Assembly (NCBI GenBank): GCA_016841625.1
Contig: JAENYU010000008.1
Span: forward strand, 23,673 to 63,623
Source of the DNA: Methanobacteriota archaeon
GTDB lineage: Archaea; Halobacteriota; Methanosarcinia; Methanosarcinales; Methanosarcinaceae
DNA: 39,951 bases
Direction of reading: 5' to 3'
Shown here: piece after piece, positions 16,469 to 23,372 of the stretch
How the letters are laid out: every line of letters starts with the position of its first letter
How positions within the stretch are numbered: the stretch's first letter is position 1
Made by a program: the position numbers and the translations under genes
The notes under the pieces: generated by a model
What the model was told of the DNA's origin: nothing
What the model saw: the letters and a program-made list of their open reading frames with translations, nothing else
The model's database searches: none

Positions 16469-16852
16469 ATGACAATAATTGATCCAATAATCATTTTTGG
16501 AGCAAACATTGTTGTAGGCGCAGTTGTAGGTTCTTTTTGCTTATTTGCCCCAAAAAAGGCAGTAACATCCATTTTTAATGATGCCTTCTCCTACAGCGAA
16601 ATTATCCGTCTTGCGGGAGCTTTCTGGATAGCATTAGGAGTGCTGTCTTTTTTCGGTTTATTCTATCCGGTTCGGTTTTCTCCAATCCTTTTCTTCCAGC
16701 TGGTATACAAACCCCTCTGGCTGCTTGTTTATGCCCTGCCTCATGCAATTAAAAGGGATTTTACACATATCCCGTGGATAATGACGGCCTTTTTCCTGCT
16801 GTGGGTAATTTTGTTGCCCTTTGCGATTCCCTTTGATTATTTGTTTGGGTGA
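16469..16852 (+). CDS. Small hypothetical membrane protein
   Basis: A 127-residue hydrophobic protein with about four predicted helices: residues 4-26, 44-65, 73-90 and 103-125. There are short charged loops between them (APKKA, HAIKRD). No family is recognised. TTG 16466 is in frame directly before ATG 16469; I take the ATG. GGAG lies 17 nt upstream, too far to be convincing. It stands alone between the AlbA_2 repeats and a gene on the other strand. Confidence 0.7.
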   Translation: MTIIDPIIIFGANIVVGAVVGSFCLFAPKKAVTSIFNDAFSYSEIIRLAGAFWIALGVLSFFGLFYPVRFSPILFFQLVYKPLWLLVYALPHAIKRDFTHIPWIMTAFFLLWVILLPFAIPFDYLFG

Positions 16853-17024
16853 AGTTGAAAATTGATTTCAGGAATTCCGGCCAGGTTTTTTAGGATTACT
16901 GCCAAGTTTGGATAAAAATAGCCGTTTTGGAATCTGATTTAACTCATCCGAGGCAAGATTCCCGAGCTTTGCCCGGAAGCCGCCTCCTGTTTAAGCACAC
17001 GATCAACCCAAAATGCCGCTGGAA

Positions 17025-17432
17025 TCAGATTTCATCCCAGATGTGAAAGAAACCCAGCAGTGGAAGCCTTGCAGGTGTAAATGCGTCCCGCAATAAATGG
17101 GAAGCATATCCCGCCTCCGCAAAAAAGAGCCCGAAAGCAAATTCACTCCTGGGGTTAGCAGTCAGGATTTCTGCATAAGTGTAGATGAAAAATAACAGCA
17201 GCAGTGTCAGGAAAAGGACCGAATGGAAAAATCTCCTGTGATAGCCGCCCCTTGGTGGTTCCAGCAGGTCAGGCAGCCTGGACCCTATCGCTGCGGATGC
17301 AATAGCCAGCAGTATAAATTCAAAGCCGAAGGTCAGGCCTCTTGAATCCAAAAACATGAGGAGAAAGAAAGAAACCATTACCCCTATGTAAAAATGCTCT
17401 TTTCGGCCTGCCAGAATGCATACCTCCTTCAC
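17025..17432 (-). CDS. Membrane-bound hydrolase-like protein (YdjM/DUF457 family)
   Basis: About 135 residues with four hydrophobic segments and the family motifs GSRLPDLLEPPRGGYHRRFFHS and AGYASHLLRDAFTPAR. The Asp/His residues resemble those of metal-dependent phosphohydrolases; function in vivo is unknown. The GTG at 17432 is weakly placed, because the GGAGG ribosome binding site lies inside the frame (codons 2-4). This points to initiation at ATT 17417 or CTG 17414 instead, giving a start at about LAGRKEHFYIG. One of several genes here with an unusual start. Confidence 0.75.
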   Translation of the reverse strand: MKEVCILAGRKEHFYIGVMVSFFLLMFLDSRGLTFGFEFILLAIASAAIGSRLPDLLEPPRGGYHRRFFHSVLFLTLLLLFFIYTYAEILTANPRSEFAFGLFFAEAGYASHLLRDAFTPARLPLLGFFHIWDEI

Positions 17433-17560
17433 CTCATACCATCTGCGTATCGAGTAGATAATTGTATACTAAATTTTGTTCAGGTAAATTGATACATTCA
17501 GATGGTTTTTATAATGAATTTTTTATAAGGTGGTCCTTGATAAGGTAATTTTGATCGAGT

Positions 17561-17612
17561 ATTTTTATCAGATGTCCTGTATCAGGATTTTTATCAGAAA
17601 CCCTGTTTCAGG
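17561..17612. repeat. 26-bp diverged tandem duplication across a stop codon
   Basis: 17561-17586 and 17587-17612 agree at 22 of 26 positions, both beginning ATTTTTATCAGA. The stop codon of the metalloprotease-like gene (17608-17610) lies in the second, gene-proximal unit. Confidence 0.7.
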
Positions 17613-18426
17613 GAATCCTGTAAGCCAGGACATAAGCAAAGAAGCTTAAAAACAGCCTTATCGAAGAAAAGGCAATCGAAACCATTGAGAACGCCAGCAA
17701 ATAGATATTGAAGGCAAGAACATCCAGGAAAAAACCGGATAAGTCTGCTTTGAGAAGCAGGGCGACCACATTTACCAGGAAAATAAACGAGAATATCGTA
17801 ACAAAGCCCCTTGAAGCTCCTTTCAGGTCCTCTTTGCTAAGCGCGATGTGAGAGGAAATCCCGATTGCCAGGGCAAAATAGATCCAGAAATTGAGGTTAC
17901 TCACGTTTTCAACCGAGAAGATGCTGCCGAAGAGTTCGGCGGTAAGCACTAAAATCTGCATCAGGATGCCGGGGTCAAGCTGGGTGGGCTCAAGGGTCAG
18001 AAAGTTCGAAAACTGAGAAAAAGAATCTGGCAGGAGCAAATACATCCCCAGGATCAGAGCCAACGTTCCACTGAATATGGGTCCCATTCCGATGAAAAAA
18101 TTGCCTATATTCTGGTAAAGGCTTTTCGGGTCCCAGCCGTGCTGGACATATCCCAGGACCCCGTCCTTCCTTCTCAGTGCAAGTAGCCGAAACTCCTTCA
18201 CATTGTGCCTGAACAGGTAACACATCAGCAGATGGCCTGATTCGTGCACAGGAGTACCTATCCAGGCAGTCAGCATGATGCCTTTCCAGCCGAACACCCT
18301 CTGGATGTAGAAATTGGCTCTGTTTCCGATAATGCCGAGAATCAGGCCTATGAGGATGAGGAGACCTGTCACGCAGAAGGTTTCGAACAGGCTCAGCTTT
18401 AAAATCGTGATTAACGTGTTTTCCAA
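17608..18426 (-). CDS. Membrane zinc-metalloprotease-like protein (HESGH motif)
   Basis: A 272-residue protein with about six helices. After the first helix it carries GTPVHESGHLLMCYLF, an HExxH zinc site (His61, Glu62, His65) inside a hydrophobic segment, as in M50 site-2-protease-like enzymes. A GMGPIFSGTLALILG segment follows. A clear third zinc ligand of the LDG/NxxPxxxLDG type was not found, so it may be a divergent or non-peptidase member. No PDZ or CBS domain is present. It appears monocistronic. Confidence 0.65.
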   Translation of the reverse strand: MENTLITILKLSLFETFCVTGLLILIGLILGIIGNRANFYIQRVFGWKGIMLTAWIGTPVHESGHLLMCYLFRHNVKEFRLLALRRKDGVLGYVQHGWDPKSLYQNIGNFFIGMGPIFSGTLALILGMYLLLPDSFSQFSNFLTLEPTQLDPGILMQILVLTAELFGSIFSVENVSNLNFWIYFALAIGISSHIALSKEDLKGASRGFVTIFSFIFLVNVVALLLKADLSGFFLDVLAFNIYLLAFSMVSIAFSSIRLFLSFFAYVLAYRIP

Positions 18427-18639
18427 TTTTCAACCACCTGGCTGCCGGATAATGGCTAAAAGCCTGCAAGCCTTTTCCATAGTTAAAAGGGTAGATAAGT
18501 GTTATTAAAGATTTTCTCAAACAGTAGATTCATCCAGGCATATATTCAAGCAGCGGTTTTAATGTGGCACGTCCTTTAACTTTGAACAAAAATTACTTTT
18601 ACGATTGTAACGAATAGTAAAGCGGAGGATTTTAAGCCT

Positions 18640-20580
18640 GTGGACCTGGAAATCAAACGTGGGTATGAAGTACTTCCCGACAACACGGTGAGGTTCGGCA
18701 TCCGTGTGACTAACAACGGGAATTCCGCCATTTCCGATGTAGAGGTCATCCTGGATTACAATGATTCGCTTTTCGAGCTTGAAGGCAATATTGTGGAAAA
18801 GCTCGGGACGCTTCCCCCCTCGGTCCCCCGGACCGTAAAATTCCTGCTAAAACCTCTCGGCTGCGTCCACAGGGAAGAGATCGGGGCGACAGTCCGCTAC
18901 AAAGACCACAGCTGGGAAAAGCACACCCTTGATATGCACCCAAAAGTTATCCACTGCGTCTGTCCCTTCCTGAAAGAAAAAGCAATTACAAGGTCTGAGT
19001 TCCTGAAGCTTTACGAAACGGGGAATTCGGCTGAACACGGCCTTACTTTTGAAAACATCTCTCCTGAAAAGCTTGTTGAGCTTCTCGCCCACACCTGCAA
19101 AAACCGGCTGTACAAAGTTGACGAGTTTTCCATCGAAAACAGAAAAGTCCTGTACCTCGCAGGCGACTCCCTGGGAGAAAAGGCTTATTACCTGCTCACA
19201 GCCGTTGTCCTGGAAGAGGAGGGAATTGCCCAGGTTTTCCTGCATGCAAACTCGGACAAAGCCTTCGGACTCAATGGCTTTTTAAATGAAATTCTTGAAA
19301 ACCTCCGGCACCTTATACGGAGTGTCGGCGCTGCCAGGGAAATCGGGATTATCAAAAAGGAACAGGTCATCAACATTATTGACTCGGTAGTGCAGCACAC
19401 GAATTTTGCGGGAGGAACGGATTTTCGAGCGGCAGATTTGCAGTCCGCAGATTCACAATCAACTGGTTCACAATCAACTGGTTCACAATCAACTGGTTCA
19501 CAATCAACAGGTTCACAATCAACGGATTCACAATCAACGGATTCACAATCAACGGATTCACAATCCATCGATATTCAGGGAAGTGTGGTGCAGCGAAGCA
19601 AAATAGGCTTCCTTGAAGAAGATAAAGCCGGCATTGAAAGTGAAGGACCTGAAAGGAAAAAGCCGGAAGAAACCGGAAAGGCTCAGGTAGCAGAACAAAC
19701 CGTTAAATGCTCTCCAGAAAAGAAAGCACCCGCAAAAAACCCTCCATCTCAGGCCCCGGAGAAAAAAGCCGGCAGTCCATCTAAAAAACCGGTCCCTGTC
19801 CTTGGCCTGATGATCATCGGCATCCTTCTTGTGGGAGCTTCTGCCATAGTCCTGGACTGGGGCGGCGGCCCCGGTAATCCTGAAACTTACACAAACTCCA
19901 TTGGCATGGAGTTCACGCTGATCCCCGGAGGAGAGTTCATGATGGGCTCGCCTTCAGGCGAAAGCGGAACGGACAACGATGAAAGTCCCGTGCATAAAGT
20001 CACGATCGAAGAGCCTTTCTACCTGGGCAAATACGAAGTTACTCAGGAACAGTGGCAAAAAGTAATGGGAAACAATCCTTCATATTTCAAAGGGGATTCC
20101 CTTCCGGTTGAAAGAGTTTCCTGGGAAGAAGCCCAGCAATTCATAAAAAAGCTCAACGAGATGGAAAAAGCCGATAAATATCGCCTCCCCTCGGAAGCCG
20201 AATGGGAATATGCCTGCAGGGCAGGGAACAACGCCAGGTATTCTTTCGGGTACGATGTTTCAAGCCTTGGAGAATATGCCTGGTACGATGAGAATTCGGG
20301 AGACAAACCCCACCCTGTAGGCCAGAAGAACCCCAACCCCTGGGGCCTTTACGACATGCACGGGAACGTCTGGGAATGGGTGCAGGACGGCTGGCACGAT
20401 AACTATTACGGAGCACCTTCCGACGGCAGCGCCCGGGAAAGTCTGAGCAACTCCCTCAAGGTCAGGCGGGGAGGGAGCTGGGAAGGCAGCGCCGGGTACT
20501 GCAGGACAGCGAACCGGGGGAACAGCGGCTCAGGGTACAGGAGTTCCGGACTCGGGGTCCGGGTTCTGAGGGAACTGTAA
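18640..20580 (+). CDS. Membrane-anchored FGE/SUMF1-like protein with CARDB-like N-terminus
   Basis: 646 residues. Residues 1-100 resemble a CARDB/Ig-like domain ([24 protein letters not shown]). Residues 105-265 are an unassigned domain. Residues 268-308 are a five-residue repeat ([10 protein letters not shown]). About 386-408 is a transmembrane helix. Residues 418-646 are a formylglycine-generating-enzyme-type fold ([70 protein letters not shown]). Of the two catalytic cysteines in GGSxxCxxxxC only the second is present, so true sulfatase activation is unlikely. The GTG start at 18640 has GGAGG 11 nt upstream. It lies alone, with no sulfatase nearby. Confidence 0.85.
   Translation: MDLEIKRGYEVLPDNTVRFGIRVTNNGNSAISDVEVILDYNDSLFELEGNIVEKLGTLPPSVPRTVKFLLKPLGCVHREEIGATVRYKDHSWEKHTLDMHPKVIHCVCPFLKEKAITRSEFLKLYETGNSAEHGLTFENISPEKLVELLAHTCKNRLYKVDEFSIENRKVLYLAGDSLGEKAYYLLTAVVLEEEGIAQVFLHANSDKAFGLNGFLNEILENLRHLIRSVGAAREIGIIKKEQVINIIDSVVQHTNFAGGTDFRAADLQSADSQSTGSQSTGSQSTGSQSTGSQSTDSQSTDSQSTDSQSIDIQGSVVQRSKIGFLEEDKAGIESEGPERKKPEETGKAQVAEQTVKCSPEKKAPAKNPPSQAPEKKAGSPSKKPVPVLGLMIIGILLVGASAIVLDWGGGPGNPETYTNSIGMEFTLIPGGEFMMGSPSGESGTDNDESPVHKVTIEEPFYLGKYEVTQEQWQKVMGNNPSYFKGDSLPVERVSWEEAQQFIKKLNEMEKADKYRLPSEAEWEYACRAGNNARYSFGYDVSSLGEYAWYDENSGDKPHPVGQKNPNPWGLYDMHGNVWEWVQDGWHDNYYGAPSDGSARESLSNSLKVRRGGSWEGSAGYCRTANRGNSGSGYRSSGLGVRVLREL
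19449..19563 (+). repeat. In-frame 15-bp repeat coding for [10 protein letters not shown]
   Basis: About seven to eight units of CACAATCAACTGGTT-type sequence, in frame inside the FGE-like gene. They encode the Ser/Gln/Thr linker between the cytoplasmic part and the membrane helix. The last units (GGATT variants) are also near-identical, suggesting recent expansion. Confidence 0.95.
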
Positions 20581-20659
20581 CCTATTTGAAGGAACCGTTA
20601 CCCTTATCGTTTACTCATTTTACCTGATCCCATGCATGGCTAAAAAATAGTTTTATCTT

Positions 20660-20687
20660 AAAAATACACTATAAACCCAGAAAATAG
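20660..20687. repeat. 28-bp direct repeat, left copy, upstream of the AT-rich gene
   Basis: It agrees with 21772-21799 at 27 of 28 positions (core CACTATAAACCCAGAAAATA here, CACTGTAAACCCAGAAAATA there). Further degenerate CCAAAAAATA-type units surround both copies (20698-20728 and 21737-21772). Confidence 0.85.
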
Positions 20688-20842
20688 AGGCCATAACCAA
20701 AAAATAGGGAAGTCACCTAAAAATAGAATGTTCTCTTTCTTCAAAAAATTACTTATATTGATATATCATGTAATTCTTACTAAATTTTCCAAGTAGTTTT
20801 GAAGACATCAACATACGACGAGTGGACTTTGGGTAATTAAAA

Positions 20843-21628
20843 ATGAAAACTGCAGATGAAAGAAGCAAACTATTAGACGATAAGGTTGCACATTTGTTAG
20901 TGGATGTCAGAGGTGATATAACTTCTATTTATGAAAGATGCATAGGATGTTTTCTAGATGATAAAAACTTTAGCTCCAAGTTCAAATGTGGTAAAAAGTA
21001 TTGGATAAACGCAATTCGGAGTGCTGGGCAAGTCGCAAAAAATCGAGATCGTTATGGAAAAATAATTAGTCGCGTAGATATTATAGAATCTACAATAATC
21101 CCCATAAACAAAGCTGTCAATAAAGTTCTATACTTATCAGCAATTATAGTACTTGTTTTTGGATCTATTGTTGCTATGGTTGCTGAAGTCTTATCCATTT
21201 TATCGCAACTATTCACTATCTTGTCTATTATCATTGCAACAATTTTAGGGTTTTTGGCTTGGTATAAACATCATCTAAATAAGGACGCTAAGCTTGTTAG
21301 TGAGATCAATACTACTTGGATATATAATGTTGATAAAAACACATATAAGGAGACGTATAGTTCCCTAATAGCAAAGGCGATGTGGAATCGCAATGCTGGA
21401 AAACATTCTACCATTGTTAAATACTTAGTTTTAGGCATTATACGTACGTTGCTTCGTCCAGTTTATATGTTCCTATTACGTATCATTTTTTTTGCAATTC
21501 CACTTGCTACAACAAAATATATTGAGTGTGGGTGCGATAAAACAAAATATAAAATATATTTCAAGGAGAATTATTTTAAAAAATGGAGTAATCTCAGAGA
21601 ATTAGGCGAACATTTTCGAAAGTCCTGA
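20843..21628 (+). CDS. AT-rich orphan membrane protein
   Basis: A 261-residue protein not recognised from any family. The N-terminal 90 residues are soluble and charged. Two adjacent helices follow at about 92-112 and 115-138 (LYLSAIIVLVFGSIVAMVAEVLS, LFTILSIIIATILGFLAWY), then a central soluble part and a hydrophobic stretch at 192-225. The C-terminus is Lys/Tyr-rich. Base composition is much more AT-rich, and codons such as ATA and TTA more frequent, than in the neighbours. It is bracketed by 28-bp direct repeats. This suggests acquired DNA. A hairpin-type membrane effector is possible but not shown. Confidence 0.65.
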   Translation: MKTADERSKLLDDKVAHLLVDVRGDITSIYERCIGCFLDDKNFSSKFKCGKKYWINAIRSAGQVAKNRDRYGKIISRVDIIESTIIPINKAVNKVLYLSAIIVLVFGSIVAMVAEVLSILSQLFTILSIIIATILGFLAWYKHHLNKDAKLVSEINTTWIYNVDKNTYKETYSSLIAKAMWNRNAGKHSTIVKYLVLGIIRTLLRPVYMFLLRIIFFAIPLATTKYIECGCDKTKYKIYFKENYFKKWSNLRELGEHFRKS

Positions 21629-22310
21629 TTTCACTATACGCCAACTATTACTGTTTTCGTTTATTGTATACTGATTATTATTTGGGATGATGACAATGGC
21701 GTTCTTGATGCCGAAAATTCTCGAATACCCAGAAAGTTGACCTGCTACCTAAAAAATACCCCCTATACCCAAAAAATACACTGTAAACCCAGAAAATAGC
21801 CGTTACTGGGCGATTTTGTAGGCAAAGCACTAATCCCGGAAACCTTTTTATCCCCATCAGAGATCGAAAACCTCCGCCAGCTTGCCTGGCGGCCCTCACA
21901 AAAAAACAAAAAAACTCTGTAGAAATTTTCAACAAATTCAGGTTTTTTATGACACATCGAAATTTAAAGAGACTTTGTATAAAGTCTAAACTTCCTAAAG
22001 TTACGATCCTGACATAAAGTAGTGACTGGAACACGAGTTGAATAAAAGTAAAGGTTCATAAGAAATTTATTTTGCAGTCGCTTTTTTTCAGAAATTTCGG
22101 GAAGGACCGCTTGCTTACGCAAGCGGTGAGAGCCCTGGGAATCGATACTAAGACAGAAACAAGCAAAATTGGAGTTACTATTAAACCCTGTCACAAACCA
22201 GGGCCTTTCTTCATTTCCCGGAAGCGGGCTCGAATGCGTAATCAGAAGCCATGGGCAGATACTTAAGCCGAAAAAGCTAATGTAATAATAAGGAAATGTA
22301 ATACCAGGGG
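21629..22310. other. Intergenic region with repeats and stem-loops
   Basis: No convincing gene. 21737-21800 holds CCAAAAAATA-type repeats and the right copy of the 28-bp repeat (21772-21799). 22107-22126 is a strong hairpin (CCGCTTGC-TTAC-GCAAGCGG), followed by GTGAGAGCCCTGG, whose GCCCTGG can pair with CCAGGGC near 22199-22205. Short frames in both directions here are repeat-derived. Confidence 0.5.
22107..22205 (+). ncRNA. Candidate structured RNA: hairpin + GTGAGAGC + long stem
   Basis: An 8-bp perfect stem with loop TTAC is followed by GTGAGA and a GCCCTGG...CCAGGGC closing stem. The arrangement resembles 32739-32795 and, on the minus strand, about 32335-32388. It may be a remnant of an IS605-type element end or an unrelated RNA. 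The call is by eye only. Confidence 0.25.
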
Positions 22311-22967
22311 ATGGGACAAATGGTTTCACAAAGCGAAGAAAAGAAACCTTCAATAAAAGTCGTTAAAGACGGCCCGTATCTTGTCAGGGATCTGAAGAAC
22401 TTCAGGAATTCAAAAGGCGAATCCATTGAAACAAAGCCTGTAATGGCCCTTTGCAGATGTGGGAAGTCAGAAAACAAACCCTTTTGCGATGGGGCTCATT
22501 CAAAGGTCGGTTTTTCAGGAGAAAAGAAAGAAGACCTTGCGCCTGATAAAGTAAAAGATTACAAAGGCAAGAAGCTTACCATTCATTACAACAGGGGAGT
22601 CTGTGCCCATGCTGCATCCTGCGTTAATGATGCATCTTCCGTTTTCAGGACAGATAAAAGGCCCTGGATCGATCCGGACGCTGAGGACACAGAAGAAATT
22701 GAGAAAGTTATCAGGAGCTGCCCGTCCGGAGCCCTGAGCTATTCCAGGGATGGGGTCCTGCACAAAGACTATCCACGCCCACCTGAAATTACTATTTGCA
22801 AGGACAGTTTTTATAGTGTTGTCGGGTATATCGAACTGGAAGACCCGGACGGTTCGGTCCCGGAATCAAAAGAGCATTACACACTCTGCCGCTGCGGGGA
22901 TTCAAAGAACAAGCCGTTTTGTGACGGGACGCACTGGCAGACCAAATTCAAAGACGACAAGAACTGA
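22311..22967 (+). CDS. CDGSH iron-sulfur protein with two CDGSH domains and a Fer4_19 domain
   Basis: 218 residues. The first CDGSH motif is CRCGKSENKPFCDGAH (Cys48, Cys50, Cys59, His63). The second is CRCGDSKNKPFCDGTH (Cys193, Cys195, Cys204, His208). Each should bind a 3Cys-1His [2Fe-2S] cluster. Between them, YNRGVCAHAASCVNDASSVF and VIRSCPSGALSYS form a divergent 4Fe-4S (Fer4_19) domain. This three-part protein is known in bacteria and archaea as a probable electron-transfer or redox-sensing protein without an assigned partner. ATG 22311 or ATG 22320 could start it. Monocistronic. Confidence 0.9.
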   Translation: MGQMVSQSEEKKPSIKVVKDGPYLVRDLKNFRNSKGESIETKPVMALCRCGKSENKPFCDGAHSKVGFSGEKKEDLAPDKVKDYKGKKLTIHYNRGVCAHAASCVNDASSVFRTDKRPWIDPDAEDTEEIEKVIRSCPSGALSYSRDGVLHKDYPRPPEITICKDSFYSVVGYIELEDPDGSVPESKEHYTLCRCGDSKNKPFCDGTHWQTKFKDDKN

Positions 22968-23054
22968 TCAAATTGGAGAAGGCAGATTTAGGCTGAATTT
23001 CATGGTAAAAAAGTAAAAAATTAAAATTAAAATTAAAAGTAAAACATAAAAAAA

Positions 23055-23258
23055 TTAAATAATTATAGAGAGTGAAAGTTGTTTCACCAAATCTAAAGCC
23101 AGAAGGTCAGTTCTGTCCTCCACGTCAAACCATACAGGTGTTTTGTCCTCCGGGTCGCAGTTGTAGTTTATTGTGATTTCCTCATTTTGCGGGATGTCTC
23201 TGATGCAGACATATTTCAAAAGGCCGTTTTTGAGGTCTTTTTCGTATTTTGCGTTGTT
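23055..23258 (-). pseudogene. C-terminal remnant of a SET-domain protein
   Basis: The minus strand reads 67 codons to a TAA at 23055-23057. The peptide contains NAKYEKDLKNGLLKYVCIRD, then IPQNEEITINYNCDPED and KTPVWFDVEDR, which match the C-terminal half of a SET methyltransferase domain (the EEITINY segment with following DPEDKTPVWF). An in-frame TAG at 23259-23261 and no start codon show that the 5' half is gone; the bases above it only faintly resemble the upstream NHS region, with shifted frame. I read this as a decayed lysine methyltransferase gene. Confidence 0.6.
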
Positions 23259-23372
23259 CTACGTTGCCTGTGGATTATTCCATTATGTGGCAAGGGCTAA
23301 GGATTTATAGGTTTCCGTCCGCAAGGTTCTCAGGAGATTTCCGGGCAACGAAGCCCATTAAATGAAGCCCAT

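Noticed and set aside
19188-19568. Minus-strand frame opposite the FGE-like gene
   Set aside because: It is a shadow of the in-frame 15-bp repeat on the coding strand.
21678-22034. Minus-strand frame with repeated aromatic residues
   Set aside because: The peptide (FLG/FWV units) is only the translation of the CCAAAAAATA repeats.
22072-22266. Plus-strand frame over the 22107 hairpin
   Set aside because: Its sequence is dominated by the stem-loops, and it has no ribosome binding site or recognisable motif.
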